A stretch of DNA of 64,000 nt from Desnuesiella massiliensis. Lineage in GTDB: Bacteria; Bacillota; Clostridia; Clostridiales; Clostridiaceae. The notes beneath the pieces are model-generated. The model searched no databases. It worked only from the letters and a program-made list of their open reading frames with translations, and was not told the origin of the DNA. Position 1 is the first letter of the stretch. Each line of letters opens with the position of its first letter. The stretch spans positions 248,001 through 312,000 of the forward strand of contig NZ_LN879456.1 in NCBI RefSeq assembly GCF_001403615.1, in the 5' to 3' direction. Below, piece by piece: positions 28,275 to 36,895 of the stretch. The translations under genes were made by a program, and so were the position numbers.

Positions 28275-28934
28275 ATGATTAAAGCAATTTTATTTGATTT
28301 AGATGGAACCCTTATAAATACAAATGACCTTATAATAAAGTCATATCAATATACATTGAAAAAACATTTAAACATGGAAATAACACCATCAGATGTGGCA
28401 AAATATTTTGGAGAACCTTTAATAAAAACTTTATCTAGATATGATGAAAATAATGTTTCTGAAATGATAGTTACATATAAGGCCTTTAACGAAGAAAATC
28501 ATGATACTTTATGCAAAGGCTTTGAAGGTATAGAAGAAGCATTAATAGCCATTAAGGAAAAAGGATTAAAAATAGCTGTGGTTACTTCTAAAAGAGAGAA
28601 CATGGCTCAAAGGGGTCTTAAATTTTTAGGTATTGACGTATATATAGATGTAATGGTAACCCCAGAAAATACTGAAAAGCATAAACCAGATGGAGAACCT
28701 GCCTTGAAAGCCTGCGAGATGCTAGGTATAAACCCTGTGGAGGCTATAATGGTAGGAGACAGTCATTATGATATTTTATGCGGAAAAAGTGCAGGTTGCT
28801 TTACATGTGCAGTAAATTACAGCGAACTTCCTTTGGAGCTATTAAAAAGCCATAATCCAGATTATTTTGTCCATAATATTATGGAGCTAGTTAAGATAGT
28901 AAGTGATTTTAATGAAAAGGAAGAAGCGGTGTAA
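28275..28934 (+). CDS. HAD-family phosphatase, PpaX/phosphoglycolate phosphatase-like
   Basis: The protein has 219 aa. ATG 28275 follows GAAAGGAATTAG. HAD motif I is FDLDGTLINT (residues 7-16), motif II is VVTSKR, motif III is the Lys of EKHKPDGEP, and motif IV is MVGDSHYDI. A helical cap (about 18-85) marks it as subfamily I. The length and sequence fit pyrophosphatase PpaX or phosphoglycolate phosphatase; which substrate is used cannot be told. The MIF-like gene follows after 33 bases, so the two may be cotranscribed. Confidence 0.85.
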   Translation: MIKAILFDLDGTLINTNDLIIKSYQYTLKKHLNMEITPSDVAKYFGEPLIKTLSRYDENNVSEMIVTYKAFNEENHDTLCKGFEGIEEALIAIKEKGLKIAVVTSKRENMAQRGLKFLGIDVYIDVMVTPENTEKHKPDGEPALKACEMLGINPVEAIMVGDSHYDILCGKSAGCFTCAVNYSELPLELLKSHNPDYFVHNIMELVKIVSDFNEKEEAV

Positions 28935-28967
28935 GCTACTAAATTTTACAATGAAGGAGTGTAGGTT

Positions 28968-29318
28968 ATGCCATACGTTAAATCCGTAATAACTATAGAA
29001 CTAGATAAGCCCATGGAACAAAGGCTTAAAATATTTATTGGAGATTTAATAAATGAATTACCTGGAAAAGATGAAAGTTATTTAATGGTAAGTTTTCATG
29101 ATAATCAAACCTTATATTTTAGAGGAGTTGAGCAGGAGGCTGCGGCGGTCATAGAAGTTAAGATTTTAGGAAGCCTAGATATAAGATGTAAGGATAAATT
29201 CACCAGTAAGATTTCTGAAATCTTTGAGCAAGAGCTGTATATTCCAAAGGAGAATATTTATGTTATATTTGAGGAAATACCAGATGGGAGCTGGGGTTGG
29301 AACGGGGAGCTTTTTTAA
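28968..29318 (+). CDS. MIF-family (tautomerase-like) protein
   Basis: The protein has 116 aa, the usual length. The first residues are MPYVKS, so after Met removal Pro1 would be the catalytic base as in MIF and phenylpyruvate tautomerase. The fold is visible in LYFRG, AAAVIEVKILGSL, IPKENIYVIFEEI and the end WGWNGELF, which is strongly conserved in the family. Bacterial members are uncommon but known in clostridia. Activity on a keto-enol substrate is inferred from the family. A strong terminator follows. Confidence 0.85.
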   Translation: MPYVKSVITIELDKPMEQRLKIFIGDLINELPGKDESYLMVSFHDNQTLYFRGVEQEAAAVIEVKILGSLDIRCKDKFTSKISEIFEQELYIPKENIYVIFEEIPDGSWGWNGELF

Positions 29319-29365
29319 TCCACAGTGAACAATTGCAATTGATAAAAAATTATAATTTGCAAAGT

Positions 29366-29399
29366 AAAGTCGTGGCTAGATGCTAGCCACGACTTTTTT
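29366..29399 (+). terminator. Terminator of the MIF-like gene
   Basis: AAAGTCGTGGCTAG and CTAGCCACGACTTT form a perfect 14-bp stem with a 3-base loop, followed by T's. Confidence 0.95.
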
Positions 29400-29453
29400 A
29401 TGCAATAAATAATATGGAACTATGTACACCGCTCTTAAAGAGGTTGTTCTTCC

Positions 29454-30044
29454 TTATTGTAGTGTTGATTTTGACTTGCTTCTCTTTTTAACTGAATATC
29501 CAAAGGACCCAAGTGGTTTTGAATTTAAACCATAATATTCGCCATGGTTATAGCATATAAGCTTCGCCTTATTGAAGCATATTTTATTATTTGAATCTAA
29601 TAAACTTTCATCTACTTTAACATTCAAAACTTCCAGCAGAAAAAGGTCGTGTGTTCCAAGTGGCGTAATTGACTTTACTTTACATTCTAGGGCTATTGGA
29701 GAGCTTTGTAATGAGGGAGTTGAAACAGACACCCCTTCGCTAAGTTGTAAATTGAAATGTTTAATTTTATCTACTTTTTTACCTGAAACAACTCCACAGT
29801 AATCAACAACTTTAACCATATTTACAGTGGGCAGGTTTATGACACATTCACCACTTTCCTTAATATATTCATAGGAAAGTCTTTCAGGTCTAACACCCAT
29901 GGCTATAATAGGTTCCTTAGTGCAGACAGTGCTCACCCATCCTACTGTAAAAACATTAGTTTTACCTTCTTTGCTAATTGAAGTAACAAGTACTACTGGA
30001 GTAGGATTCAACATAACACTGCCTTTAAAATTTAATTTATTCAT
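29454..30044 (-). CDS. Flavin reductase-like FMN-binding protein
   Basis: The protein has 196 aa with one FMN-binding split-barrel domain. PTPVVLVTSISKEGKTNVFTV is the first strand pair; MGVRPERLSYEYIKESGECVIN and CYNHGEYYGL are conserved segments of the flavin-reductase/flavoredoxin family. It is likely an NAD(P)H:FMN reductase or flavoredoxin-like electron carrier. The basic C-terminus (KKRSKSKS) is odd. It is a single gene, with AGGAGATTAGCT before its ATG. Confidence 0.85.
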   Translation of the reverse strand: MNKLNFKGSVMLNPTPVVLVTSISKEGKTNVFTVGWVSTVCTKEPIIAMGVRPERLSYEYIKESGECVINLPTVNMVKVVDYCGVVSGKKVDKIKHFNLQLSEGVSVSTPSLQSSPIALECKVKSITPLGTHDLFLLEVLNVKVDESLLDSNNKICFNKAKLICYNHGEYYGLNSKPLGSFGYSVKKRSKSKSTLQ

Positions 30045-30101
30045 AGCTAATCTCCTGTTTACTATTATACTGTATTTCTATTTGAGTTCACCTTTTCTAT
30101 T

Positions 30102-31127
30102 TTAATTTAAATAGTCTCTTAGTAGATTTATTGCATGATGAATATGGTTCTCTTTAATCCAATAATTTGTTACAAAACGCATATCACCATTTTCCGGTGG
30201 ATTTATTTTAACACCATTTTTATGGAAATAATTTACTAAGTGTTCAGAGTCTATATCTTTTAAGATCTTAAAGAAAACCATATTAATTTGAACATCTTCC
30301 TTATTTACTTCAACACTTGTAAGCTTGCTTAATTCTTCTGCTAGAATCTTAGCATTAGTATGATCCTCTTGCAGTCTTGTAGTCATATGCTTTAGCGCAA
30401 TAATACCAGCAGCAGCTATAAAGCCAGCTTGCCTCAAGCCACCACCCATAAGCTTTCTGTTCTTTCTAGCTTTCTCAATAAAGGCTTTATTACCTACTAG
30501 CATTGAACCTATAGGAGCACAAAGTCCCTTTGATAAACAAAACATTATGGAATCACAATACTTAGCTATTTCTTTTACATCTACATTTAAAGCAGTAGCT
30601 GCATTAAATAATCTAGCACCATCCAAATGAATAGGAATATTATGTTTATTTGCAACTGTACGGATTTCTGACATTTTTTCAATGGGTATAACCCTTCCAC
30701 TAGAGTGAGCATTTTCAAGACAAATAAGGGAAGTAGCTGGATAATGTATATCTTCACCTATTCTAATTCTTTTTTCTATGTCAGAAGCGCTTAATAATCC
30801 TTTTTGACTAGCTAGGGTTCTAAGCTGTACTCCAGCAATTACTGAAGCGGCACCAACCTCGTGGACTACTATGTGGCAATCATCTCCTAATATAACCTCA
30901 CTTCCTCTTGGACAATGAGTGAATAATGCTAATTGATTACCAAAGGTACCACTGGGAACCAGTAAAGCAGCTTCCTTACCACAAATTTCAGCGGCTAAAG
31001 CTTCAAGCTCTAAAACTGTGGGATCATCACCATAAACATCGTCACCTACTACAGCTTTAAACATAGCCTCTCTCATTTCAGCAGTAGGATGGGTTACCGT
31101 ATCACTTCTTAAATCAATATAATCCAT
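30102..31127 (-). CDS. ltaE: Low-specificity L-threonine aldolase
   Basis: The enzyme uses PLP to cleave L-threonine to glycine and acetaldehyde. The protein has 341 aa, the normal length. It begins with DLRSDTVTHPT. HLDGARLFNA has the Asp that contacts the PLP ring, and CLSKGLCAPIGS contains the Lys that forms the PLP Schiff base. The C-terminal domain ends in LRDYLN. The gene starts 15 bases after the stop of hypF on the same strand with its own AAGGGGAGAAGG site, so the two probably form an operon although no functional link is known. Confidence 0.9.
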   Translation of the reverse strand: MDYIDLRSDTVTHPTAEMREAMFKAVVGDDVYGDDPTVLELEALAAEICGKEAALLVPSGTFGNQLALFTHCPRGSEVILGDDCHIVVHEVGAASVIAGVQLRTLASQKGLLSASDIEKRIRIGEDIHYPATSLICLENAHSSGRVIPIEKMSEIRTVANKHNIPIHLDGARLFNAATALNVDVKEIAKYCDSIMFCLSKGLCAPIGSMLVGNKAFIEKARKNRKLMGGGLRQAGFIAAAGIIALKHMTTRLQEDHTNAKILAEELSKLTSVEVNKEDVQINMVFFKILKDIDSEHLVNYFHKNGVKINPPENGDMRFVTNYWIKENHIHHAINLLRDYLN

Positions 31128-31142
31128 ATTATCCTTCTCCCC

Positions 31143-33452
31143 TTATAAATTATTATTAGCAATGATAATTTGACCTAGAGCTATTCCACCATCATTGGTA
31201 GGAACTTTCTTATGGAATAATACTTTAAAGCCTTCATTATTAAGAATTTCAATTGTCTTATTCAAAAGATAATTGTTTTGGAAAACACCGCCGCTTAGAG
31301 CCACAGTATTTATATTTTTTATATCTCTAATCTTTATACAAATATCATACACTATTTTTACTATAGTATTATGAAATTTTCTAGATATAAGAGCTTTATC
31401 TGTATTGTTTTGAATATCTTTAAGTATATCAAAGATGATACCTTGAGGTTTTACTATAAAAGTTTCATCATTTTTTATTATTTTAAAATTATAGTAAGAA
31501 GAACAAGGATCAGAATGATAAAGTAAATTTTCTAATTCTATGGCAGCTTGGCCTTCGTAGGTAATATTATGGTTAAAACCCAAAATAGCAGAAACTGCAT
31601 CAAAAAGTCTACCTACGCTGGAATTTTCAATGGTGTTTATATTCTTTCTGATTATAGGTAATAAGCTTAAAGCTTTGTCTCCAATGATTTTTAATAGTAT
31701 TTTTTCGATAACTTCTTCTTTAAAAACTAATTCCTTTGCAGTGGCATACAGATAAGATACTGCTAGACGCCAAGGTTCCACTATGGCCTTATCACCACCT
31801 ACCATAGTAATATAATCGAAATGAGCAATTCTGTTAAAGCTTTTTTCATCGCAAATTAAGAATTCTCCTCCCCATATTCTACCATCAGTACCATAGCCAG
31901 TACCATCAAAGGCTACTCCTATTACGGGCTCCTTGTAATCATTATCTACCATACAGCTTACAATGTGTGCATGATGATGCTGAACTTCTACTATAGGTAG
32001 GTTTAAAGATTTAGCATATCTGGTGGAGCCATAGTGAGGATGGAGGTCACAAGCTATAAATTTTGGCTCAAATTCAAATATAGTTTGAAAATGTTTTATA
32101 TTTCTTTCATAATGCTCTATGGTTTCTAAATTTTCTAAATCTCCATTATGAGAACTTATGAATACAAACTCTTCCTTGGCAATGGCAAAGGTATTTTTCA
32201 TATTAGCTCCGCAGGCTAGTATGGGTTTAATATCCTTTATTTTTAAAGGTTCTGGAGCATAGCCTCTAGCTCTTCTTATAATAGCCTCTTCTCCCTGAAG
32301 CACTCTTGCTACTGAATCATCCACTGGAATATGAATATCTCTATTATGCATTAAATAGTAATCAATCAAATCATTAAGATTATTTAAGGCGGAATTATTA
32401 TCATGCTCTAAAGGTAAGCCGCTAATATTTGCGCTGGTCATAATTAAAACTTCTAGATTGCCTTGAAAAAGAAGTTTATGTAATGGAGTATAGGGAAGCA
32501 TAACACCCAAGGTATTCTGGGTAGGGGCTATAGTCTCGGGAAGTAAATTATTTTTCTTACTAAGTAGTACTATAGGTTTTCTCATACCTGTAAGCACTTC
32601 TTCTTCCTTGTTATCTACATAACAATATCGATTTATAACATTAATATCCTTCATCATTAGCGCAAAGGGTTTAGCCGGTCTTCTTTTTCTCTCTCTAAGC
32701 AAGGTCACTGCATTTTCATTTTTACCATCACAAACTAAATGAAAACCTGTAAGTCCTTTAATAGCGAAAATACTGCCTTCTTCTAATTTCTTTTCAACCC
32801 AGTTAATTAAGGCTTGATTATATTCACTACTGTTTACTATATGATCCGATGCCATTTTTAATTTCTCACCATTTTTATCTGTTACATATATATTAGGTCC
32901 ACAACTACCACAAGCATTGGGTTGAGCATGAAATCTTCTATTTAAAGGATTCTCATATTCCATTCTACAGTCACTACACATTTTAAAGCTTTCCATGGTG
33001 GTTTTATCCCTATCATAGGGAATGGATTTAATAATAGAAAACCTAGGACCGCAGTTAGTGCAGTTAGTAAAAGGATAGGAGTATCTTTTGTTTTTGGGAT
33101 TTAAAATATCCTCTTCACAATCCTTGCAAAGAGCAATATCAGGGGAAATTAATGTGATTTTACCTGAATTTTTTTCACTTTCTTTTATAGAGAATTCCTT
33201 AAAATGAATAATTTGTCTTTCTTCAATTTCAAGGCTCTCTATTTTTGATAAAGGGGGAGGGGTATGTTTAAGGTTAAAAATAAAATTATTTATATCTTCA
33301 TCTCTTCCTTCAATATCTATATAAACGCCTTCGGAATTATTGTTTACCCAGCCTTTTAAATTATTGTTTAAAGCTAAATTGTAAACAAAGGGTCTAAAAC
33401 CTACTCCTTGAACTATGCCTTTTACAGTTATAAAAACTCTTTTAAGCTCCAT
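31143..33452 (-). CDS. hypF: Carbamoyltransferase HypF
   Basis: HypF makes the cyanide ligands of [NiFe] hydrogenase from carbamoyl phosphate. The protein has 769 aa with all domains in order: acylphosphatase (residues 1-92, VQGVGFRPFVYNLA), two CxxC zinc-finger pairs (about 105-190), a YrdC-like domain (KRRPAKPFALMM) and a Kae1-like domain with HHHAHIVSCM, GVAFDGTGYG and ALSGGVFQN. No other hyp gene or hydrogenase gene is in the window, so partners must lie elsewhere in the genome. It is the first gene of an operon with threonine aldolase. Confidence 0.95.
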   Translation of the reverse strand: MELKRVFITVKGIVQGVGFRPFVYNLALNNNLKGWVNNNSEGVYIDIEGRDEDINNFIFNLKHTPPPLSKIESLEIEERQIIHFKEFSIKESEKNSGKITLISPDIALCKDCEEDILNPKNKRYSYPFTNCTNCGPRFSIIKSIPYDRDKTTMESFKMCSDCRMEYENPLNRRFHAQPNACGSCGPNIYVTDKNGEKLKMASDHIVNSSEYNQALINWVEKKLEEGSIFAIKGLTGFHLVCDGKNENAVTLLRERKRRPAKPFALMMKDINVINRYCYVDNKEEEVLTGMRKPIVLLSKKNNLLPETIAPTQNTLGVMLPYTPLHKLLFQGNLEVLIMTSANISGLPLEHDNNSALNNLNDLIDYYLMHNRDIHIPVDDSVARVLQGEEAIIRRARGYAPEPLKIKDIKPILACGANMKNTFAIAKEEFVFISSHNGDLENLETIEHYERNIKHFQTIFEFEPKFIACDLHPHYGSTRYAKSLNLPIVEVQHHHAHIVSCMVDNDYKEPVIGVAFDGTGYGTDGRIWGGEFLICDEKSFNRIAHFDYITMVGGDKAIVEPWRLAVSYLYATAKELVFKEEVIEKILLKIIGDKALSLLPIIRKNINTIENSSVGRLFDAVSAILGFNHNITYEGQAAIELENLLYHSDPCSSYYNFKIIKNDETFIVKPQGIIFDILKDIQNNTDKALISRKFHNTIVKIVYDICIKIRDIKNINTVALSGGVFQNNYLLNKTIEILNNEGFKVLFHKKVPTNDGGIALGQIIIANNNL

Positions 33453-33572
33453 AATATATTCTTTACCACCAATCTCTGACTAGATATTTGATTTTTAGCA
33501 TATATAAATTATAAAGCTTATGGTATAAAATATAAATACTTTTATGTTTTAAAGTGGAATTATGATATAACA

Positions 33573-33612
33573 AAAAAGCATTGCGAATTAAAATTTTTCG
33601 CAATGCTTTGTT
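33573..33612 (-). terminator. Terminator of psuG
   Basis: AAAGCATTGCGA and its complement CGCAATGCTTT form a strong stem just after the psuG stop; on the minus strand it runs into T's. Confidence 0.85.
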
Positions 33613-33616
33613 ATCT

Positions 33617-34534
33617 TTATTTTAATTTTGAAAGTTCTAGAGCTAAATCAGCACCTAGGCTAGCATTATTGTAAACCAATTGAATGTTTGCTTCTAAGCT
33701 TGCACCACCAGTTATTTCTTTTACCTTTGCTAGTAGGAAAGGCGTACTTTCTTTTCCTTTTATGCCTTTTTCGTCAGCTTCTTTTACTGCATCTTCAATA
33801 GCCTTATTTATAGTATCATAATCCATTTGATATTGCTCAGGAATTGGATTAGTTACTAATAAACCACCTTTAAGTCCAAGATCCCATTTAGCTTTTATTG
33901 CAGCTGCTATTTCCTCAGCAGAATCTACCTTGTAATCTACTTTAAAACCGCTTTTTCTTGTATAGAAGGCTGGTAATTCTTCAGTTTTAAAGCCTACTAC
34001 TGGAACACCCTGAGTTTCTAGATATTCTAAAGTAAGACCTATATCTAATATAGACTTAGCTCCTGCACATACTACAGCTACATTGGTTTGAGCTAATTCT
34101 TGTAAATCCGCGGAGATATCAAAGGTTTCTGCAGCACCTCTATGAACCCCTCCTATACCTCCAGTAGCAAAGACTTTTATACCGGCTAGGGCAGCTATTA
34201 TCATGGTTGAAGCCACTGTAGTAGCACCATCTAACTTATTTGCTGCAATAAAGGGTATATCTCTTCTGCTGGTTTTAATAATATTTTTAGTTTTTCCTAG
34301 ATATTCTATTTCCTCTGCTGTAAGACCTACTTTTAAAACTCCATTTAAAATTGCAATGGTAGCAGGCACTGCTCCTTTGCTTCTAATAATATTTTCAACA
34401 TTTCTTGCCATTTCCACATTTTTAGGATAAGGCATTCCATGAGATATTATGGTAGATTCTAAAGCTACTACCGCCTTTCCAGATTCTAAAGCTTCCTTAA
34501 CTTCTGGGTTAATATCTAAGTATTTTTCTAACAT
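33617..34534 (-). CDS. psuG: Pseudouridine-5'-phosphate glycosidase
   Basis: The enzyme splits the C-C glycosidic bond of pseudouridine 5'-phosphate to uracil and ribose 5-phosphate. The protein has 305 aa, the full family length. Landmarks are ALESTIISHGMPYPKN at the N-terminus, TVASTMIIAALAGIKVFATGG, GGVHRGAAETFD with its metal- and phosphate-binding residues, and CAGAKSILDIGLTLEYLET with the active-site Lys. The gene overlaps the upstream kinase by 7 bases, so the two steps (phosphorylate, then cleave) are made together. Confidence 0.95.
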   Translation of the reverse strand: MLEKYLDINPEVKEALESGKAVVALESTIISHGMPYPKNVEMARNVENIIRSKGAVPATIAILNGVLKVGLTAEEIEYLGKTKNIIKTSRRDIPFIAANKLDGATTVASTMIIAALAGIKVFATGGIGGVHRGAAETFDISADLQELAQTNVAVVCAGAKSILDIGLTLEYLETQGVPVVGFKTEELPAFYTRKSGFKVDYKVDSAEEIAAAIKAKWDLGLKGGLLVTNPIPEQYQMDYDTINKAIEDAVKEADEKGIKGKESTPFLLAKVKEITGGASLEANIQLVYNNASLGADLALELSKLK

Positions 34535-35622
34535 AATCCTAATTCCTCCATTTTATTATTAATATTATTAACTGACATATTTGGATTTATGGTATTTTCA
34601 TGGGATAGAGCTAAAATAGCTGCGGTCATTGCTGTCTTTGCAGTGGTTTCTATATCAAATTCGTTGTAATAACTGTAAGCAAGACCAGCCACAAAAGCAT
34701 CTCCTGCTCCCGTAGCATTTACTACTTTCACAGAGGGGTTATTTATAAAACTTGAGATATCTTCATTAGCATAAAACAATCCTTTTTCTCCTAGGCTAAT
34801 GAATACTTGTTTCACACCCTTATTTATAAAGAATTCCGCTGCTTTTTTAAAATCTTTTTCAGAATTTATTTCTATGCCTGACAGCATTTCGGCCTCATAC
34901 TTGTTTGGTTTAATAGTATGGAAGTAATGAACTAAATCCTTTATTTTTTTTGCTTTTGTGGTAGATACAGTATCTAGAAAAAAAACGGTATCTTTGTGAT
35001 TGTTTACTGTATATTCTATTACTTCTTTTGGTATATTGGTGTCTAATATACATAGCTTGGAGTTATCAATGACATGCTTTTTAGATTTTATAAAATCCAC
35101 AGTTAGTTTATCATAAATATCCATATGCGATATGGCTACCTGCATATCACCTTTGTCATCTAGTATAGAAAGGTAGGTAGAGGTTGGATAACCCTGAAGT
35201 ATTAAGCTATGCTCCATATTCATACCTAATTTTCTACTCTCTTCTAGTATTTTGTTGCCATATACATCATCACCTATAACCGTAATTAAATTTGTATTTA
35301 TCCCAAGTTTAGTAAGGTTTTCGCCTATATTTCGCCCTACACCTCCTAAAGAGACTTTAACTTCTCCAGGATTGGAATCCTTTAAAATTAGATTTGATTT
35401 TGGAAATCCTTGAATATCCATGTTTGTTCCACCTAAGATGCAAACATAAGATTCTTCTTTCACAATATATCCTTTGCCTAGGATGTAGCCTTTTTTTAAT
35501 AGGTTTGTAATATGAACTGCTACAGAGGAGCGGGTTATTCCAAGGCTATCAGCTAATTCATTTTGTGAAATCATGGGATTTGATTTTATAATCTCTAATA
35601 TTTCTTTTTCTCTGCTTGTCAT
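34528..35622 (-). CDS. psuK: PfkB-family pseudouridine kinase with N-terminal helix-turn-helix
   Basis: The protein has 364 aa. Residues 1-50 are a winged helix-turn-helix (KEILEIIKSNPMISQNELAD, then TRSSVAVHITNL). From about residue 58 there is a PfkB/ribokinase domain: CILGGTNMDIQG, the GGVGRNIGENL substrate loop, and the signature NATGAGDAFVAGL with the catalytic Asp near the C-terminus. Since psuG follows, the substrate is very likely pseudouridine. The fused DNA-binding domain suggests an enzyme that also regulates its own operon. ATG follows AAGGAGTAT. Similar HTH-PfkB proteins are known in Firmicutes. Confidence 0.9.
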   Translation of the reverse strand: MTSREKEILEIIKSNPMISQNELADSLGITRSSVAVHITNLLKKGYILGKGYIVKEESYVCILGGTNMDIQGFPKSNLILKDSNPGEVKVSLGGVGRNIGENLTKLGINTNLITVIGDDVYGNKILEESRKLGMNMEHSLILQGYPTSTYLSILDDKGDMQVAISHMDIYDKLTVDFIKSKKHVIDNSKLCILDTNIPKEVIEYTVNNHKDTVFFLDTVSTTKAKKIKDLVHYFHTIKPNKYEAEMLSGIEINSEKDFKKAAEFFINKGVKQVFISLGEKGLFYANEDISSFINNPSVKVVNATGAGDAFVAGLAYSYYNEFDIETTAKTAMTAAILALSHENTINPNMSVNNINNKMEELGLC

Positions 35623-35814
35623 AATATACTCCTTAATATTTGCTTATTAAATAAACATTAGCTTACTAAAATGTTATCATAGTTATAAGAAATTTTCAAT
35701 AGTATTTTTTAGGATTTTAAATTAAATTTACAGGCTATTTTTCCGTGGTACCTTGGCTGGTTATTTTTCTCAGGATACCTTATAATATATAAGTAGTATT
35801 TGGGGAGGGGAATT

Positions 35815-35883
35815 ATGAAAAAGTATTATCTGTTGTCATTATTATTCCCTAAATATATAAAAGTACTAGACAATATGAGGTAA
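35815..35883 (+). CDS. Possible 22-aa leader peptide
   Basis: ATG 35815 follows TGGGGAGGGG at ideal spacing and is followed by 21 more codons (MKKYYLLSLLFPKYIKVLDN, then MR) and TAA, ending 14 bases before the EamA gene. It may be a translated leader or an accidental short frame; composition alone cannot decide. Confidence 0.3.
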   Translation: MKKYYLLSLLFPKYIKVLDNMR

Positions 35884-35897
35884 TGTAGGAGGAGAAG

Positions 35898-36797
35898 ATG
35901 AAAAATAAAAGAACAGCGCATTTACTAGCGATTTTGCTTATGTTTATATGGGGAGTATCTTATTTAAGTATAAAAGTGGTAGTTGAAGAGGTAGAGCCAA
36001 CCTTAACCGCATTTTACAGATTCTTTATAGCCTCTATAGTTTTATTCTTTTTAATGAAAACTAAATATCCCCAAGAGAAGGTGCTTAAGGAAGATAAATT
36101 AAGAATGGCTTTAGGAGGGTTTTTTGGAGTAGCCTTATATTTCTTTTTTGAGAATTATTCAGTAGCCTTTACTTCAGCTTCTAATGTATCAATACTAATA
36201 TCTTCTATACCAGTATTTACATTGATCTCTCAAAGGATTGTATTTAAAGAAAAGTTTACTCTATTTAAAACTCTTGGAGCTCTGCTTAGCTTTACTGGAA
36301 TTATAATAGTTGTACTTTCCAAAGATAGAATAAGTCTGTTTTCTTCAGGGACTATAGGAGATCTAATGGCATTAGGAGCAGCTTTAAGCTGGGTAATTTA
36401 CAATATTATCACAAGTAAGTTTAAAGGAGAATATAAAAGTATAACCATAACGGCTTATCAAGCTATGTGGGGAACTTTATTTTTAAGTCCTTCTATTTTC
36501 TTCAGTAAACTTAAAGTCCCATCTTTGCCAGCGGCCTTAAATATACTATACCTTTCTTTACTCTGTTCTTTTATTGCTTATATCTTATATATTTATTGTT
36601 TAAAGAATCTAGGGGCTACGGTGATTACTACTTATATTAATTTACAGCCTATTATAAGCCTTACTGCAGCAGCATTAATTTTAAAAGAAAATGTAACTCT
36701 TTGGCAGGTTATTGGCAGCTTAGTAATAATAGCTGGTGTATTTCTTGTAAATATGGATGGAAAGTTTAATAAAGAAGTTTTTCAAGAAAAAATTTAA
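35898..36797 (+). CDS. EamA/DMT-family transporter
   Basis: The protein has 299 aa with ten hydrophobic helices in two EamA repeats. FIWGVSYLSIKV begins the first and AALSWVIYNIITSKFKG the second. FYRFFIASIVL and SLLCSFIAYILYIYCLKNLG are typical. Members export amino acids, nucleosides or other metabolites; the substrate is unknown. ATG 35898 follows TAGGAGGAGAAG. Confidence 0.9.
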   Translation: MKNKRTAHLLAILLMFIWGVSYLSIKVVVEEVEPTLTAFYRFFIASIVLFFLMKTKYPQEKVLKEDKLRMALGGFFGVALYFFFENYSVAFTSASNVSILISSIPVFTLISQRIVFKEKFTLFKTLGALLSFTGIIIVVLSKDRISLFSSGTIGDLMALGAALSWVIYNIITSKFKGEYKSITITAYQAMWGTLFLSPSIFFSKLKVPSLPAALNILYLSLLCSFIAYILYIYCLKNLGATVITTYINLQPIISLTAAALILKENVTLWQVIGSLVIIAGVFLVNMDGKFNKEVFQEKI

Positions 36798-36895
36798 TAT
36801 TTTATAGTAAGTATTAAAAAGATTTCTTATGTTATTGTATAGTTGTTTGAAAATTGATAAAATTAAGAAGATTAAATAGGAAGGTGGGAGAAAAT

